From NCBI RefSeq assembly GCF_023721815.1, contig NZ_JAMDLI010000003.1, positions 1 to 64,000 of the forward strand: a stretch of 64,000 bases of DNA, written 5' to 3'. Positions 56,196 through 64,000 of this stretch are shown here, in pieces (within the stretch, counting starts at the first letter, position 1; each line of letters starts with the position of its first letter). The notes below the pieces were generated by a model. It had not been told where the DNA came from, ran no database searches, and was given only the letters and a program-made list of their open reading frames with translations. Both the position numbers and the translations under genes were made by a program. Origin of the DNA: Pleomorphomonas sp. JP5 (lineage in GTDB: Bacteria; Pseudomonadota; Alphaproteobacteria; Rhizobiales; Pleomorphomonadaceae).

Positions 56196-57344
56196 TCAAC
56201 TGCAGCCGAGTTTCTGCTTCCGCGTGGCGACGCGCGAGACAAGGCCGGACTGGGCCTTGGGGAACTTCTTGGTCAGCTCGCCATAGGTGGCGCAGGCGGC
56301 GCTGGTTTCGCCAAGACCTTCGAGCGACAAACCCAGCTTGAACAGGCTGTCTGGGGCCTTCTGGCTGGTCGGATGGTTTTTGTAGGTGGCGAGATAGGAG
56401 GTGGCGGCGTCGCGATACTGCTTGCGCGAGTAATAGCTCTCGCCGAGCCAGTACTGGGCGTCGGCGGCGCGCGGATCCCCCGGGAAATCGGTGAGGAACT
56501 TCTTGAAGCCGGTCTCCGCCGCCGCGTAGTCTCCGCTGACGATGGAGGAGTAGGCGCGATCATAATCGGCGCCGGGGTCCACTGTGGGCGGCGCTATGGA
56601 GGCCATCTGCTGCGGCGCTGCGGTGGCGTCGGCGACCGGCGGAGCGGTGAGCACGCCTCCGGCGGCGAGATCCTGGCCGGCCGCCGCGGCGAGACCGCCG
56701 GAAGTGGCGATGGCTGTGTCGTTCGGGGCCAACTCGCCACGGGCGATCGCCGACAGGTCGAGCGGTCCGCCGACGGCGCTCGCCGACGGCGCGGCGCTAT
56801 CGGCCATGGCGCCTGGAAGCGTGCCGAGCGGCGCCGGAGGGGCGCCCAGCGTATCGTCGGCCGGCGGCGTGCCGGCACCGACCGTGCCGGGCGCGTCGAT
56901 GGCGAAGCCTGTTTGCAGCGTCTCGCCGGTCCCGACCGAATCCATCGGCGCTTCGGCGGTGGCCGTTGCGCCAACGCCTGCGCCGGAGGTGGCCGCCGGC
57001 GGAGCGACGTCCGATCGCTTCTGGCCCTTGCCGCCCTCGAGTTGCTGCAGGCGGAACTCGTTGTCCTCCTGGGCGCGCTTCAGGAGGTTCTGCAACTGCT
57101 GGATCTGGTGGGTCAGCTCGTCGATGCGGCCGTTCAGCTGGCGCATCTGCTGCTCGACGTTGTCCAGACGCACCGCCTGCTGCGCGGCATCCTGCTGGCC
57201 GGGGATCGAGGCGGGCGGAACGGGGTCGGAGCCGAACAGGCCCGCCGAGGCGGGCGCGGCGGCGAGCAAGGAGAAGCCAAGCGCGGCGACGGCCAGCGTA
57301 GCGAAACGAGAGTGGCTTGGTGGACGAAAGAGACGGCTGGTCAT
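56196..57344 (-). CDS. cpoB: CpoB/YbgF, Tol-Pal-associated periplasmic TPR protein
   Basis: A 382-residue periplasmic protein: signal peptide to ASAGLFG (about 1-36), an N-terminal trimerising coiled coil (VRLDNVEQQMRQLNGRIDEL to ELTHQIQQLQNLLKRA, about 56-90), a long Ala/Pro/Gly-rich linker (about 105-255) and three C-terminal TPRs (DYAAAETGFKKFLTDFPGD, AQYWLGESYYSRKQYRDA, SLFKLGLSLEGLGETSAAC). CpoB coordinates outer-membrane constriction with septal wall synthesis. The linker is longer than in E. coli. Confidence 0.92.
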   Translation of the reverse strand: MTSRLFRPPSHSRFATLAVAALGFSLLAAAPASAGLFGSDPVPPASIPGQQDAAQQAVRLDNVEQQMRQLNGRIDELTHQIQQLQNLLKRAQEDNEFRLQQLEGGKGQKRSDVAPPAATSGAGVGATATAEAPMDSVGTGETLQTGFAIDAPGTVGAGTPPADDTLGAPPAPLGTLPGAMADSAAPSASAVGGPLDLSAIARGELAPNDTAIATSGGLAAAAGQDLAAGGVLTAPPVADATAAPQQMASIAPPTVDPGADYDRAYSSIVSGDYAAAETGFKKFLTDFPGDPRAADAQYWLGESYYSRKQYRDAATSYLATYKNHPTSQKAPDSLFKLGLSLEGLGETSAACATYGELTKKFPKAQSGLVSRVATRKQKLGCS

Positions 57345-57560
57345 CAGCGCGGTTATCCCAGGCAAGTCTGGCGGAGCCCTCCATGGAGGCCGGTGATCCG
57401 CCGGCCGGAGGACGCCTTCGTCGAAGACAGGACCATGATGCCGCTGTCGGCGCAACCCCGACGACAGCGGCGGACGGACTTCCGGACAGCTCGGCGGTCG
57501 CTTCAGTCCCTCCGTCGGCACTTAAGCGCCGGACTTCGGCGGCATTGCGGCCACAACACG

Positions 57561-57593
57561 AAAATCCCGGACTCCCTCATGGGAATCCGGGAT
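57561..57593 (-). terminator. Rho-independent terminator after pal
   Basis: Stem ATCCCGGA/TCCGGGAT (57564-57571, 57586-57593); on the minus strand followed by TTTTCG. The rest of the 57345-57628 gap holds no gene. Confidence 0.75.
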
Positions 57594-57628
57594 GATCGTG
57601 CCTGGGGTGCGGCGGCGGCGTCTGGAGA

Positions 57629-58135
57629 TCAGCCGCCAGTGTTCAGCACGGTGACGGCGCGGCGATTCTGCGCCCAGCAGCTATCCTGGTCGCAGAGGGC
57701 GACCGGGCGCTCCTTGCCGTAGGAGATGGTGCGGATGCGGGTGCCGGCGATGCCGCGGGCAACGAGGAAGTCCTGGGCGGCCTTGGCGCGGCGGGCGCCG
57801 AGGGCGAGGTTGTACTCGCGCGTGCCGCGCTCGTCGGCATGGCCTTCCACCGTGACGGTGTAGTTCGGGTAGAGGGCCAGCCACTGGGCCTGACGACCGA
57901 GGACGGTTTGGGCCTCGGTGTTGAGCGAGGTGGAGTCGGTGTCGAAGAACACGCGGTCGCCGACATTGACCACGAAATCCTGGGCGCTGCCTGGCGTGGC
58001 GGCGCCGGCGCCACCGGCGCCTCCCGCGAGCTGGCCATCGAGTTCGCTCGGGCTCTTGGCACAGGCTGCGGCGAGGAGGGCAAGGCCGAGAGCAAGCGCT
58101 CCGCGGCGGCTGAAAAGTCTGGTGGCTGTCGTCAT
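57629..58135 (-). CDS. pal: Peptidoglycan-associated lipoprotein Pal
   Basis: A 168-residue outer-membrane lipoprotein: lipobox LLAAAC (Cys about 25), glycine/alanine linker, then the OmpA-like domain FFDTDSTSLNTEAQTVL, VEGHADERGTREYNLALGARRAKAAQ with the diaminopimelate-binding Asp and Arg, and SYGKERPVALC. Pal anchors the outer membrane to peptidoglycan and to TolB at the septum. A hairpin (58268-58303) and possible CtrA boxes (58200-58238) in the gap after tolB suggest that pal also has its own promoter. Confidence 0.96.
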   Translation of the reverse strand: MTTATRLFSRRGALALGLALLAAACAKSPSELDGQLAGGAGGAGAATPGSAQDFVVNVGDRVFFDTDSTSLNTEAQTVLGRQAQWLALYPNYTVTVEGHADERGTREYNLALGARRAKAAQDFLVARGIAGTRIRTISYGKERPVALCDQDSCWAQNRRAVTVLNTGG

Positions 58136-58199
58136 GATACCGGTAATCCTCGAATACGTGCTGACCGGATGTTTCGAGAGTCTTGGTAAACGGCTTTGG

Positions 58200-58238
58200 T
58201 TAAACCCTCGTTCAGAGACGTGGTTAACGAAGCACTAA
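58200..58238 (-). promoter_or_regulatory. Possible CtrA-binding half-site pairs upstream of pal
   Basis: On the plus strand TTAA-N7-TTCA (58200-58214) and TTAA-N7-CTAA (58224-58238); each matches the CtrA consensus TTAA-N7-TTAA at seven of eight positions. They lie 65-100 bases before the pal start. Confidence 0.35.
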
Positions 58239-58267
58239 AACTCGGGTTCGCGGCCTTTTGATGGTAA

Positions 58268-58303
58268 ACGCGGCGTCGGACGGGTGTCTGACGCCGCCGT
58301 TTT
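58268..58303. terminator. Hairpin between tolB and pal
   Basis: GCGGCGTC/GACGCCGC arms with GAC/GTC inside and a GGGT loop, starting right after the tolB stop. The T-run is on the plus-strand side; on the minus strand only GTTT follows, so any termination of the tolB transcript would be partial. Confidence 0.5.
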
Positions 58304-59620
58304 TTACTTGAGCAGGGGCGACCAGGCAGGGTCGGAGGCAAAGTTCGGCGTCGGGATGCGCTGCTCGTTGCGGCCGGTGAGGTCGACCGACCAGAGCTGC
58401 GGACCGCCGTTCGGACCGCCGGCGTCACGGAAGAACATGATGACGCGGCCGTTGGGCGCCCAGGTCGGGCCCTCGTTGTGGAAACCTTCGGTGAGAATGC
58501 GCTCGCCCGAGCCGTCCGGCTTCATCACGCCAATGGCAAAGCCACCACCGGACTGGCGGGTGAAGGCGATGAGGTCGCCGCGCGGGCTCCACACCGGCGT
58601 TCCATACCGGCCGTTGCCGAAGGAAATGCGGGTGGCGTTGCCACCGCCGGCGCTCATGACATAGAGCTGCTGGTTGCCGCCGCGATCGCTCTCGAAGACG
58701 ATGCGCGATCCGTCGGGCGAGTAGGAGGGAGACGTGTCGATGGCCGCGGCATTGGTCAGGCGAACCGGCGACCCGCCGATCGGCATGGCGTAGATGTTGG
58801 CGTTGCCGTTCTGCTCGAGGCTCATCACCACCGCGTTGCCATCGGGCGAGAAGCGCGGCGAGAAGGTCATGTTCGGGAAGTTGCCGACAAGCGAGCGCTG
58901 GCCGCTCTCGATGTTGAGCAGATAGACGCGCGGCTCGCTGGCCCCGAAGGACATGTAGGTGACCTGCTGAGAGGTCGGCGAGAAGCGCGGCGTCAGCACG
59001 AGGTCGCGGCCGTTGGTCAGGAAGCGGACATTGGCGCCGTCCTGGTCCATCAGGGCGAGACGCTTGACGCGGTTGCCCTTGGGGCCACTCTCGTCGACGA
59101 AGACGATGCGGGTGTCGAAGTAGCCCTTCTCGCCAGTCAGACGCTCATAGATGGCGTCGGCGATGATGTGGGCGATGCGGCGCCAGTTCTCCGGCGTGGT
59201 GAAATACTGCTGGCCGGCGAGCTGGGTGCCGCCGAACACGTCCCACAGGCGGAAGTCGGCCTGCAGGCGGCCGTCGGCGGCGCGGACGATGCCGCCCGAG
59301 ACGAGGGCCTGGGCGTTGATCACCCGCCAATTCTGGAAGTTCGGCACCGCGTTGGGATCGGTGATGCGGTCGACGAAGGATGCCTGGTTGAGCACCTGGA
59401 ACAGGCCGGAGCGCTGCAGGTCCGCGGCGATGACGCCGGCCATCTGCTGACCGACGCTCGCAGTGTCGCCGCTCCCCACGAAGTTCGGGATGGCGATCGG
59501 CAGCGGCTGGATGTTGCCGCCGTTGATGTTGATTGTGATCTCGGCGCTGGATGGCGCCGCCGCCGCGATCGTGGCGAGGGCCGCCAACGCGGCAAGGAGA
59601 GTGCGGACCAGTTTTCGCAT
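58304..59620 (-). CDS. tolB: Tol-Pal system beta-propeller protein TolB
   Basis: A 438-residue periplasmic protein: signal peptide (about 1-27, ending SSA), an N-terminal domain ([20 protein letters not shown]) and a six-bladed propeller built of repeats such as [41 protein letters not shown] and [21 protein letters not shown]. It links Pal to TolA. The ATG at 59620 (MRKLVRTLL) starts a good signal peptide; 59653 is less likely. Confidence 0.96.
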   Translation of the reverse strand: MRKLVRTLLAALAALATIAAAAPSSAEITININGGNIQPLPIAIPNFVGSGDTASVGQQMAGVIAADLQRSGLFQVLNQASFVDRITDPNAVPNFQNWRVINAQALVSGGIVRAADGRLQADFRLWDVFGGTQLAGQQYFTTPENWRRIAHIIADAIYERLTGEKGYFDTRIVFVDESGPKGNRVKRLALMDQDGANVRFLTNGRDLVLTPRFSPTSQQVTYMSFGASEPRVYLLNIESGQRSLVGNFPNMTFSPRFSPDGNAVVMSLEQNGNANIYAMPIGGSPVRLTNAAAIDTSPSYSPDGSRIVFESDRGGNQQLYVMSAGGGNATRISFGNGRYGTPVWSPRGDLIAFTRQSGGGFAIGVMKPDGSGERILTEGFHNEGPTWAPNGRVIMFFRDAGGPNGGPQLWSVDLTGRNEQRIPTPNFASDPAWSPLLK

Positions 59621-59705
59621 CCTGAGGTGCTCCCAGACGGATGTTCCGGACATGCTCCGATCGAACGATGCGGCCCAGTCCGGCTCGACTTGCTTGCTCG
59701 CCGCG

Positions 59706-60743
59706 TCAATAGGACGGCGGCGGGGTGAAATTCATGTTCACGACCTGCCAGTTGTCGAACTTGTCTTTCGGCAGGAACGGGTAGGGCGCGCAGCGCTGGA
59801 CGGCGCGCACGGCCGCCTCGGCGACCGCTTGGCCGGCGGGGCCGGCGGGAATGGCCTTGATCTCGGGTGGACCGGCGAGGTCGCCGTCGATGGTGAAGGT
59901 CACGCGCAACGGCACGACCATCTGTTCGACGCCCTCGGCGCCGACCGGTGGGTTGAAACAGGCCGTCACGGCGGCCGTCAGCGCGTCGAGCTCGCTCTGG
60001 CTCATCTCGGCCACCGGACCGGTCCGGTTCTCCGAGCCGAGCGAGGCTTCCTTGTCGGACTCGCGGCCGCCACCGCCGGACGGATCCACCTTGTTGAGAA
60101 GCGCCGCCATCTCGTTGGGGTCGAACTCCTCGCTCTTGGAATCCTTCTGCGTCTGCTTGGGCTTTTCCTTGACGGGCTTGGCAGGCGTCTTGTCCGGTTG
60201 GTCCGCGGCATCCTCGGCCGGTGTCGGGGCCGGCGGCTTGGGCTTGGTGGGCGGCAGCTTCGGCGGCACCGGCGCCGGCTTGTCGGCTTCCTTGATCTTT
60301 TCGGCGATCTCGCCGGTGTCGGCCTTGGGAGCCTCCTCGAGCGCGGCGGTCTTCGTCTCCTTCGGCTTTTCGGACGGCGGCGGCTCCGTGGGCTTGGGTG
60401 GCGCGGCCTTGGGGGGCGGGGGCGGCGCCTCGGCCGCCTTGGCGGCGGCGGTGTCGGTCGCCTTCTCGGTGATCGGTGTCGACTGGTCGTTCTTGGCAGC
60501 GCCGACCCGTTGCGAGTCGGGGCGCGGCGTCGGCGTCTTCACCTTGGCCTGAGAGGCGTTGTTGGACTTTTGCGCGTTCTTGTTGCCTTCGGCGATCTGC
60601 GACAGGTCGGAAATCGGCACGAGGTCGACCGGCAGGGCGTCCACCGGCGCGGCGTCGAACGGCTTCGCGCCGGAAAAGGATGCAAATCCCCAGGCGAAAA
60701 GCAGGACGTGACCGATGACGGATGTCGTGAGACCTATGCGCAT
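59706..60743 (-). CDS. tolA: Cell-envelope protein TolA
   Basis: A 345-residue inner-membrane protein: one N-terminal helix (about 7-25), a long Lys/Ala/Pro/Glu-rich domain II (about 60-230) and a C-terminal TolA/TonB-like domain (about 245-345) with [19 protein letters not shown] and [13 protein letters not shown]. It transmits proton-motive force from TolQR to Pal/TolB. It is four bases downstream of tolR. Confidence 0.93.
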   Translation of the reverse strand: MRIGLTTSVIGHVLLFAWGFASFSGAKPFDAAPVDALPVDLVPISDLSQIAEGNKNAQKSNNASQAKVKTPTPRPDSQRVGAAKNDQSTPITEKATDTAAAKAAEAPPPPPKAAPPKPTEPPPSEKPKETKTAALEEAPKADTGEIAEKIKEADKPAPVPPKLPPTKPKPPAPTPAEDAADQPDKTPAKPVKEKPKQTQKDSKSEEFDPNEMAALLNKVDPSGGGGRESDKEASLGSENRTGPVAEMSQSELDALTAAVTACFNPPVGAEGVEQMVVPLRVTFTIDGDLAGPPEIKAIPAGPAGQAVAEAAVRAVQRCAPYPFLPKDKFDNWQVVNMNFTPPPSY

Positions 60744-60746
60744 GTA

Positions 60747-61217
60747 TCAGTTGGACGGCGCCGCAGCCGTCCCCGTTTCCTCTTGCGTGATGAGACCGAT
60801 CTTCTTGAAGCCGGCCGCCGAAATGCGTGCCATGATGCGCATGACCGTGCCGTAGTCGGCGGCCTTGTCGCCGCGTACGTAGATGCGATCCTCGACGCCG
60901 TTCTTGGCGACGGCCATCAGCTTGGGAACCAGCTCTTCGAAGGAAATCTCGCTGTCCTGGATGAACACCTTGCCGGAGGCGTCGACCGAGATGTTGATCG
61001 GGTCGGTCTGTCCTTCCATCGGCTTGGCGGCCGTCTCGGGCAGGTCGATCGGCACGCCGACGGTGAGCAGTGGCGCGGCCACCATGAAGATGATCAGCAG
61101 CACCAGCATCACGTCGACCATCGGCGTCACGTTGATTTCGCTCATGACGCCACGGGCGTGACGCCGCCTGCGACGACGGCTGCCGTTCGGCGATCCTCCT
61201 GCGACCCCCATACCCAT
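60747..61217 (-). CDS. tolR: Proton-channel coupling protein TolR
   Basis: A 156-residue ExbD/TolR protein: an arginine-rich N-terminus, EINVTPMVDVMLVLLIIFMV with the proton-carrying aspartate (about residue 34), and a periplasmic domain. The arginine run (RRRRRRH) just before the helix is longer than usual. It sits three bases downstream of tolQ, and tolA follows after three bases. ATG 61211 is an alternative start. Confidence 0.95.
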   Translation of the reverse strand: MGMGVAGGSPNGSRRRRRRHARGVMSEINVTPMVDVMLVLLIIFMVAAPLLTVGVPIDLPETAAKPMEGQTDPINISVDASGKVFIQDSEISFEELVPKLMAVAKNGVEDRIYVRGDKAADYGTVMRIMARISAAGFKKIGLITQEETGTAAAPSN

Positions 61218-61220
61218 GGT

Positions 61221-61934
61221 TCAGCTCCGGTCGTCGATCTGGCGAGACAGGATGGCGGCGAACTCGTCGGCGAAGCCATCCATGCGAGAGCCGAGCTTGG
61301 CGGCGTCGGCAGAGAGTTTGTTGTAGGCGAGGACCGCCGGAATAGCGGCGGCAAGGCCCATGGCGGTGGCGAGCAGCGCTTCCGAGATGGCCGGCGCCAC
61401 CACCACGAGACTGGTGTTCTTGGATGTGGCGATCGCCTGGAACGAGCTCATGATGCCCCACACGGTGCCGAACAGACCGATGAACGGACCGGCCGAGCCA
61501 ACGGTGGCGAGAAAGATGAGACGCGCCTCCAGGCGCTCCATCTCGCGGGAAATGGTGACGTCGATCACCTTGCCGATGCGGTCGGTAATGCCCTGGAAGG
61601 AGACGCGTCCCGCCTCATGGCTTCGCTTCCATTCGCGCATGGCGGCGACGAAGATGGCGGCAAGGCCCTCGTTGGACCGAGAAGTGAGCGACCGATAGAG
61701 TTCCTCGAGCGACTGTCCGGACCAGAACACTTTCTCGAAGCGGTCCATCGAGCGACGGGCACGGTTGTAGGCGACGATCTTGTCGACGATGATCGCCCAG
61801 CACCATACCGAGGCGGCCAGAAGACCGAGCATGACGGCCTTCACGACGAAACTCGCCTGCCAGAACAATGCCCAGACGGACACCTCGACGGCAGGTGCTG
61901 CGAGCGCGTTCTGGGTCAGTTCGACCGGATTCAT
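61221..61934 (-). CDS. tolQ: Proton-channel protein TolQ
   Basis: A 237-residue MotA/TolQ/ExbB protein with three membrane segments (about 20-42, 137-160, 172-195). FLATVGSAGPFIGLFGTVWGIM and the second motif ALLATAMGLAAAIPAVLAYNKL are typical. It forms a pentamer around TolR. The 260-base gap to ybgC (61935-62194) probably holds a promoter for the tol genes. Confidence 0.96.
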   Translation of the reverse strand: MNPVELTQNALAAPAVEVSVWALFWQASFVVKAVMLGLLAASVWCWAIIVDKIVAYNRARRSMDRFEKVFWSGQSLEELYRSLTSRSNEGLAAIFVAAMREWKRSHEAGRVSFQGITDRIGKVIDVTISREMERLEARLIFLATVGSAGPFIGLFGTVWGIMSSFQAIATSKNTSLVVVAPAISEALLATAMGLAAAIPAVLAYNKLSADAAKLGSRMDGFADEFAAILSRQIDDRS

Positions 61935-62194
61935 GGGTATCTTCCGTTGTCCTCAGGATGAAGCGGCAATCTCTAGGCGCCAAGTCGCGTCGGCCGGGCA
62001 GGCTGTGGCGGCATGCACTGATGCCTTAGCTTCCACATGCCGCCGAAATTTGGCGAAAACGGGACTTGACGGTCAGGAAAACCGGGGTATTTCGCCCCTC
62101 TGCCGCCGGGACGGGTTCCGCAGCCGACGGCGGCGGAGTCCCGTTCCTGTCATCCTATGGTATGGTTAAGGAAGATTTACCGAAACGCCCTGTT

Positions 62195-62605
62195 TCAGCG
62201 CGCCTCTTCGATCAGCGCGGCCATGGCCGGCGGCAGGCGCCGCGGCCTGCCGCTGCCGCCGATGGCCACCACCTCGACCTCGGCGGAGGCAAGGAGATCG
62301 CCTTCCCGCAAAAGTCGCTGGGCGACGGTGAAGCGGGGGCCGGAAATGCTGGCGATTTCCGTCTCGACGGTCAGAAGGTCGTCGAGCAGGCCGGGCTTCA
62401 GGTACTCGATGGCGAACTTGCGCACGACAAACAGCAGCGCATCCGGGTCGGTCCGGTCGGCCGTGGCGCTCTGGCTGATGCCGAGATCGCGCAGGAACTC
62501 GGTGCGGCCGCGCTCGAAAAAGCGCATGTGGCTGCCGTGGTAGAGAATGCCGCCTGCGTCGGTATCCTCGAAATAGACGCGGACGGCGAGGCGATGGACG
62601 GTCAA
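62195..62605 (-). CDS. ybgC: YbgC-family acyl-CoA thioesterase (Tol-Pal-associated)
   Basis: A 136-residue hot-dog thioesterase: VRVYFEDTDAGGILYHGSHMRFFERGRTEFLRDLG-type N-terminus with the catalytic aspartate and histidine (about 14-22). It hydrolyses short-chain acyl-CoA or acyl-ACP and is regularly linked to tol. The start is TTG 62605: no ATG or GTG lies before the conserved domain, AAGGA is nine bases upstream, and TTG overlaps the preceding stop (TTGA). Confidence 0.92.
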   Translation of the reverse strand: MTVHRLAVRVYFEDTDAGGILYHGSHMRFFERGRTEFLRDLGISQSATADRTDPDALLFVVRKFAIEYLKPGLLDDLLTVETEIASISGPRFTVAQRLLREGDLLASAEVEVVAIGGSGRPRRLPPAMAALIEEAR

Positions 62606-63123
62606 AAGGTTATGTCCTTGGCGGTTGCGACGGAAACTGGCGCATCGAATCGCGACCAGACCCAGGTGTGATGGCGCACCACGTCGGCCGCCGGAAGATG
62701 GGGTCGCTCGGAGGTCGTGTGCCCGTCGGCGATGACCGTTGTCGGGATGCCGCGCGAGGCGGCGGCGCGAACGGTGGTGTCGACGCAGAAGTCGGAGGCA
62801 TAGCCGCCGACCACGATGCCGTCGACGCCAAGTCGATCGAGCGTGGCCGCAAACTCGGTGTCGCGGAAGCCATCGCAGAAGGTCTTGGCGACGACGCTGT
62901 CACCGGGCTTGGGTGCGAGAGAAGGGTGGAACTCCCATCCGGGCGTGCCGCGCTCCCAGACAGAGCCCGCTTCCTCGTGCTGGATGAAGATCACCGGCGC
63001 CCCGGCCGCTCGCGCCTCGGTCGCTTTCTCGTCGAGGAGGGCAGCCACTTCATCGATCCGATAGGCGCGTGGCTCCTCGAACAGGTTGGCTTGCACGTCG
63101 ATGATAACCAGGGCGCGCGTCAT
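62602..63123 (-). CDS. Isochorismatase-family cysteine hydrolase
   Basis: A 173-residue hydrolase: catalytic Asp in ALVIIDVQANLF (about 9), Lys in VVAKTFCDGF (about 80) and Cys in VGGYASDFCVDTTVRAAASRG (about 113). The family includes nicotinamidases and N-carbamoyl/ureido hydrolases; the substrate cannot be called. It sits between ruvB (1-base gap) and ybgC (4-base overlap), so it is translated as part of that operon. Confidence 0.9.
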   Translation of the reverse strand: MTRALVIIDVQANLFEEPRAYRIDEVAALLDEKATEARAAGAPVIFIQHEEAGSVWERGTPGWEFHPSLAPKPGDSVVAKTFCDGFRDTEFAATLDRLGVDGIVVGGYASDFCVDTTVRAAASRGIPTTVIADGHTTSERPHLPAADVVRHHTWVWSRFDAPVSVATAKDITF

Positions 63124-63124
63124 C

Positions 63125-64000
63125 TCACTCTTCCTCTCCGCCGGAAAACAACGTGAACTGAGCCTCCTCGGCGGTCTTGGGCACGGCAAAGCCGAGATGG
63201 CGGAAAGCGTGTGGCGTCAGCAGGCGCCCGCGCGGGGTGCGCTGCACGAAGCCCTTCTGGATGAGATAGGGCTCGACGATGTCCTCGATGGCGTCGCGCG
63301 GCTCGGCGATGGCCGCCGCGATGGTCTCTATGCCGACGGGGCCGCCGTTGAAGCTCAGGGCGATGGTGTTGAGGTAGCGCAGGTCGAGCGCGTCGAGGCC
63401 GATGGGGTCGACATCGAGGCGCGTCAGCGCCCGGTCGGCGATTTCGGCGGTGATCGTCTCGGCGCCGGCGACGATGGCGAAGTCGCGGACGCGGCGGAGC
63501 AGGCGGCCGGCGATGCGGGGGGTGCCGCGCGACCGCTTGGCGATCTCGTTGGCGCCGTCGTCGGCGATGCCGATGCCGAAAATGCGGGCGCCTCGCCGGA
63601 CGATCAGCTCGAGTTCCTCGGTGGTGTAGAACTCGAGGCGGATGGGGATGCCGAAGCGGTCGCGGAGCGGCGTCGTCAGCAGGCCGAGGCGGGTGGTGGC
63701 GCCGACCAGCGTGAACTTGGCAAGGTCGATGCGAACGGACCGGGCGGCGGGGCCTTCGCCGATGATCAGGTCGAGCTGATAGTCCTCCATCGCAGGATAG
63801 AGGATCTCCTCCACCGCCGGGCTCATGCGGTGGATTTCGTCGATGAACAGGACGTCGCGTTCCTCGAGATTGGTGAGGAGGGCGGCGAGGTCGCCGGCCT
63901 TGGCGATCACCGGACCGGAGGTGGCGCGGAAGTTGACGCCGAGCTCGCGGGAAACGATCTGGGCCAGCGTTGTCTTTCCGAGGCCGGGCGGGCCGACGAA
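63125..64000 (-). CDS. ruvB: Holliday junction helicase subunit RuvB (N-terminus cut by window edge)
   Basis: The frame is open from the right edge to a stop at 63125, giving the last 291 residues of an AAA+ motor of about 345. Walker [14 protein letters not shown] is seen at the edge, then Walker [64 protein letters not shown] and the C-terminal winged helix [19 protein letters not shown]. With RuvA it migrates Holliday junctions. The stop is one base before the hydrolase start. Confidence 0.97.
   Translation of the reverse strand, partial: FVGPPGLGKTTLAQIVSRELGVNFRATSGPVIAKAGDLAALLTNLEERDVLFIDEIHRMSPAVEEILYPAMEDYQLDLIIGEGPAARSVRIDLAKFTLVGATTRLGLLTTPLRDRFGIPIRLEFYTTEELELIVRRGARIFGIGIADDGANEIAKRSRGTPRIAGRLLRRVRDFAIVAGAETITAEIADRALTRLDVDPIGLDALDLRYLNTIALSFNGGPVGIETIAAAIAEPRDAIEDIVEPYLIQKGFVQRTPRGRLLTPHAFRHLGFAVPKTAEEAQFTLFSGGEEE

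Noticed and set aside
59463-61961. 832-codon open frame on the plus strand opposite tolQRAB
   Set aside because: Long G/R/H/D-rich shadow of four well-supported tol genes.

Overview
This 64 kb window is high-GC chromosomal DNA from an alphaproteobacterium, most likely of the order Hyphomicrobiales (Rhizobiales). That placement rests on gene content and order: the tolQRAB-pal-cpoB-tilS-ftsH run downstream of ruvB, the cell-cycle regulators rcdA and trcR, rluD next to rpoH, a DUF465 gene in front of purE-purK, homospermidine synthase, and a zinc-ligand-free L31. The genus cannot be decided from the sequence. There is no rRNA, tRNA, CRISPR array, prophage or insertion sequence, so nearly everything is core or near-core chromosome.

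Layout. 0-8 kb: a cut-off acetyltransferase, YbaN-like protein, BioY, a GAF-PAS-GGDEF-EAL protein, KDPG aldolase with a LacI regulator, a drug/metabolite exporter and a MarR regulator. 8-16 kb: a histidine-rich CobW GTPase, a WD40 protein translationally coupled to a divergent KamA-type radical SAM enzyme, TrmO, an AraC/Rob-like regulator, homospermidine synthase and ferrochelatase. 16-24.5 kb: a TRAP transporter (QM subunits on +, P subunit on -) enclosing a D-Ala-D-Ala ligase, a PuuD-like amidotransferase, a DUF1007/NicO metal exporter pair and a LysR regulator. 25-35 kb: ornithine decarboxylase behind a long structured leader that looks like the alphaproteobacterial speF RNA, SPFH/NfeD pair, an outer-membrane barrel, purA, an unknown bitopic protein and a SugE-type exporter. 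35-42 kb: rluD, rpoH, rpmE, rcdA, a DUF1192 gene, a quinone oxidoreductase and trcR. 42-52.5 kb: a hydrolase-membrane fusion, AraC regulator, two DUF465 genes flanking opgC and a TSUP permease, purEK, a class II amidotransferase, rpsU and a TPR lipoprotein. 52.9-64 kb (all minus): ruvB, a cysteine hydrolase, ybgC, tolQRAB, pal, cpoB, tilS, ftsH.

How the parts fit. The right end is a cell-envelope and division module. rcdA and trcR belong to the CtrA cell-cycle circuit, and two near-matches to CtrA boxes lie in front of pal. Ornithine decarboxylase and homospermidine synthase together give putrescine and homospermidine. The most unusual material is non-coding: three families of intergenic hairpin repeats (one a 118-bp modular element that supplies the trcR stop codon), and candidate structured leaders in front of odc, sugE, rpmE and rpsU. 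The most interesting coding locus is the cobW / WD40 / KamA-like cluster.
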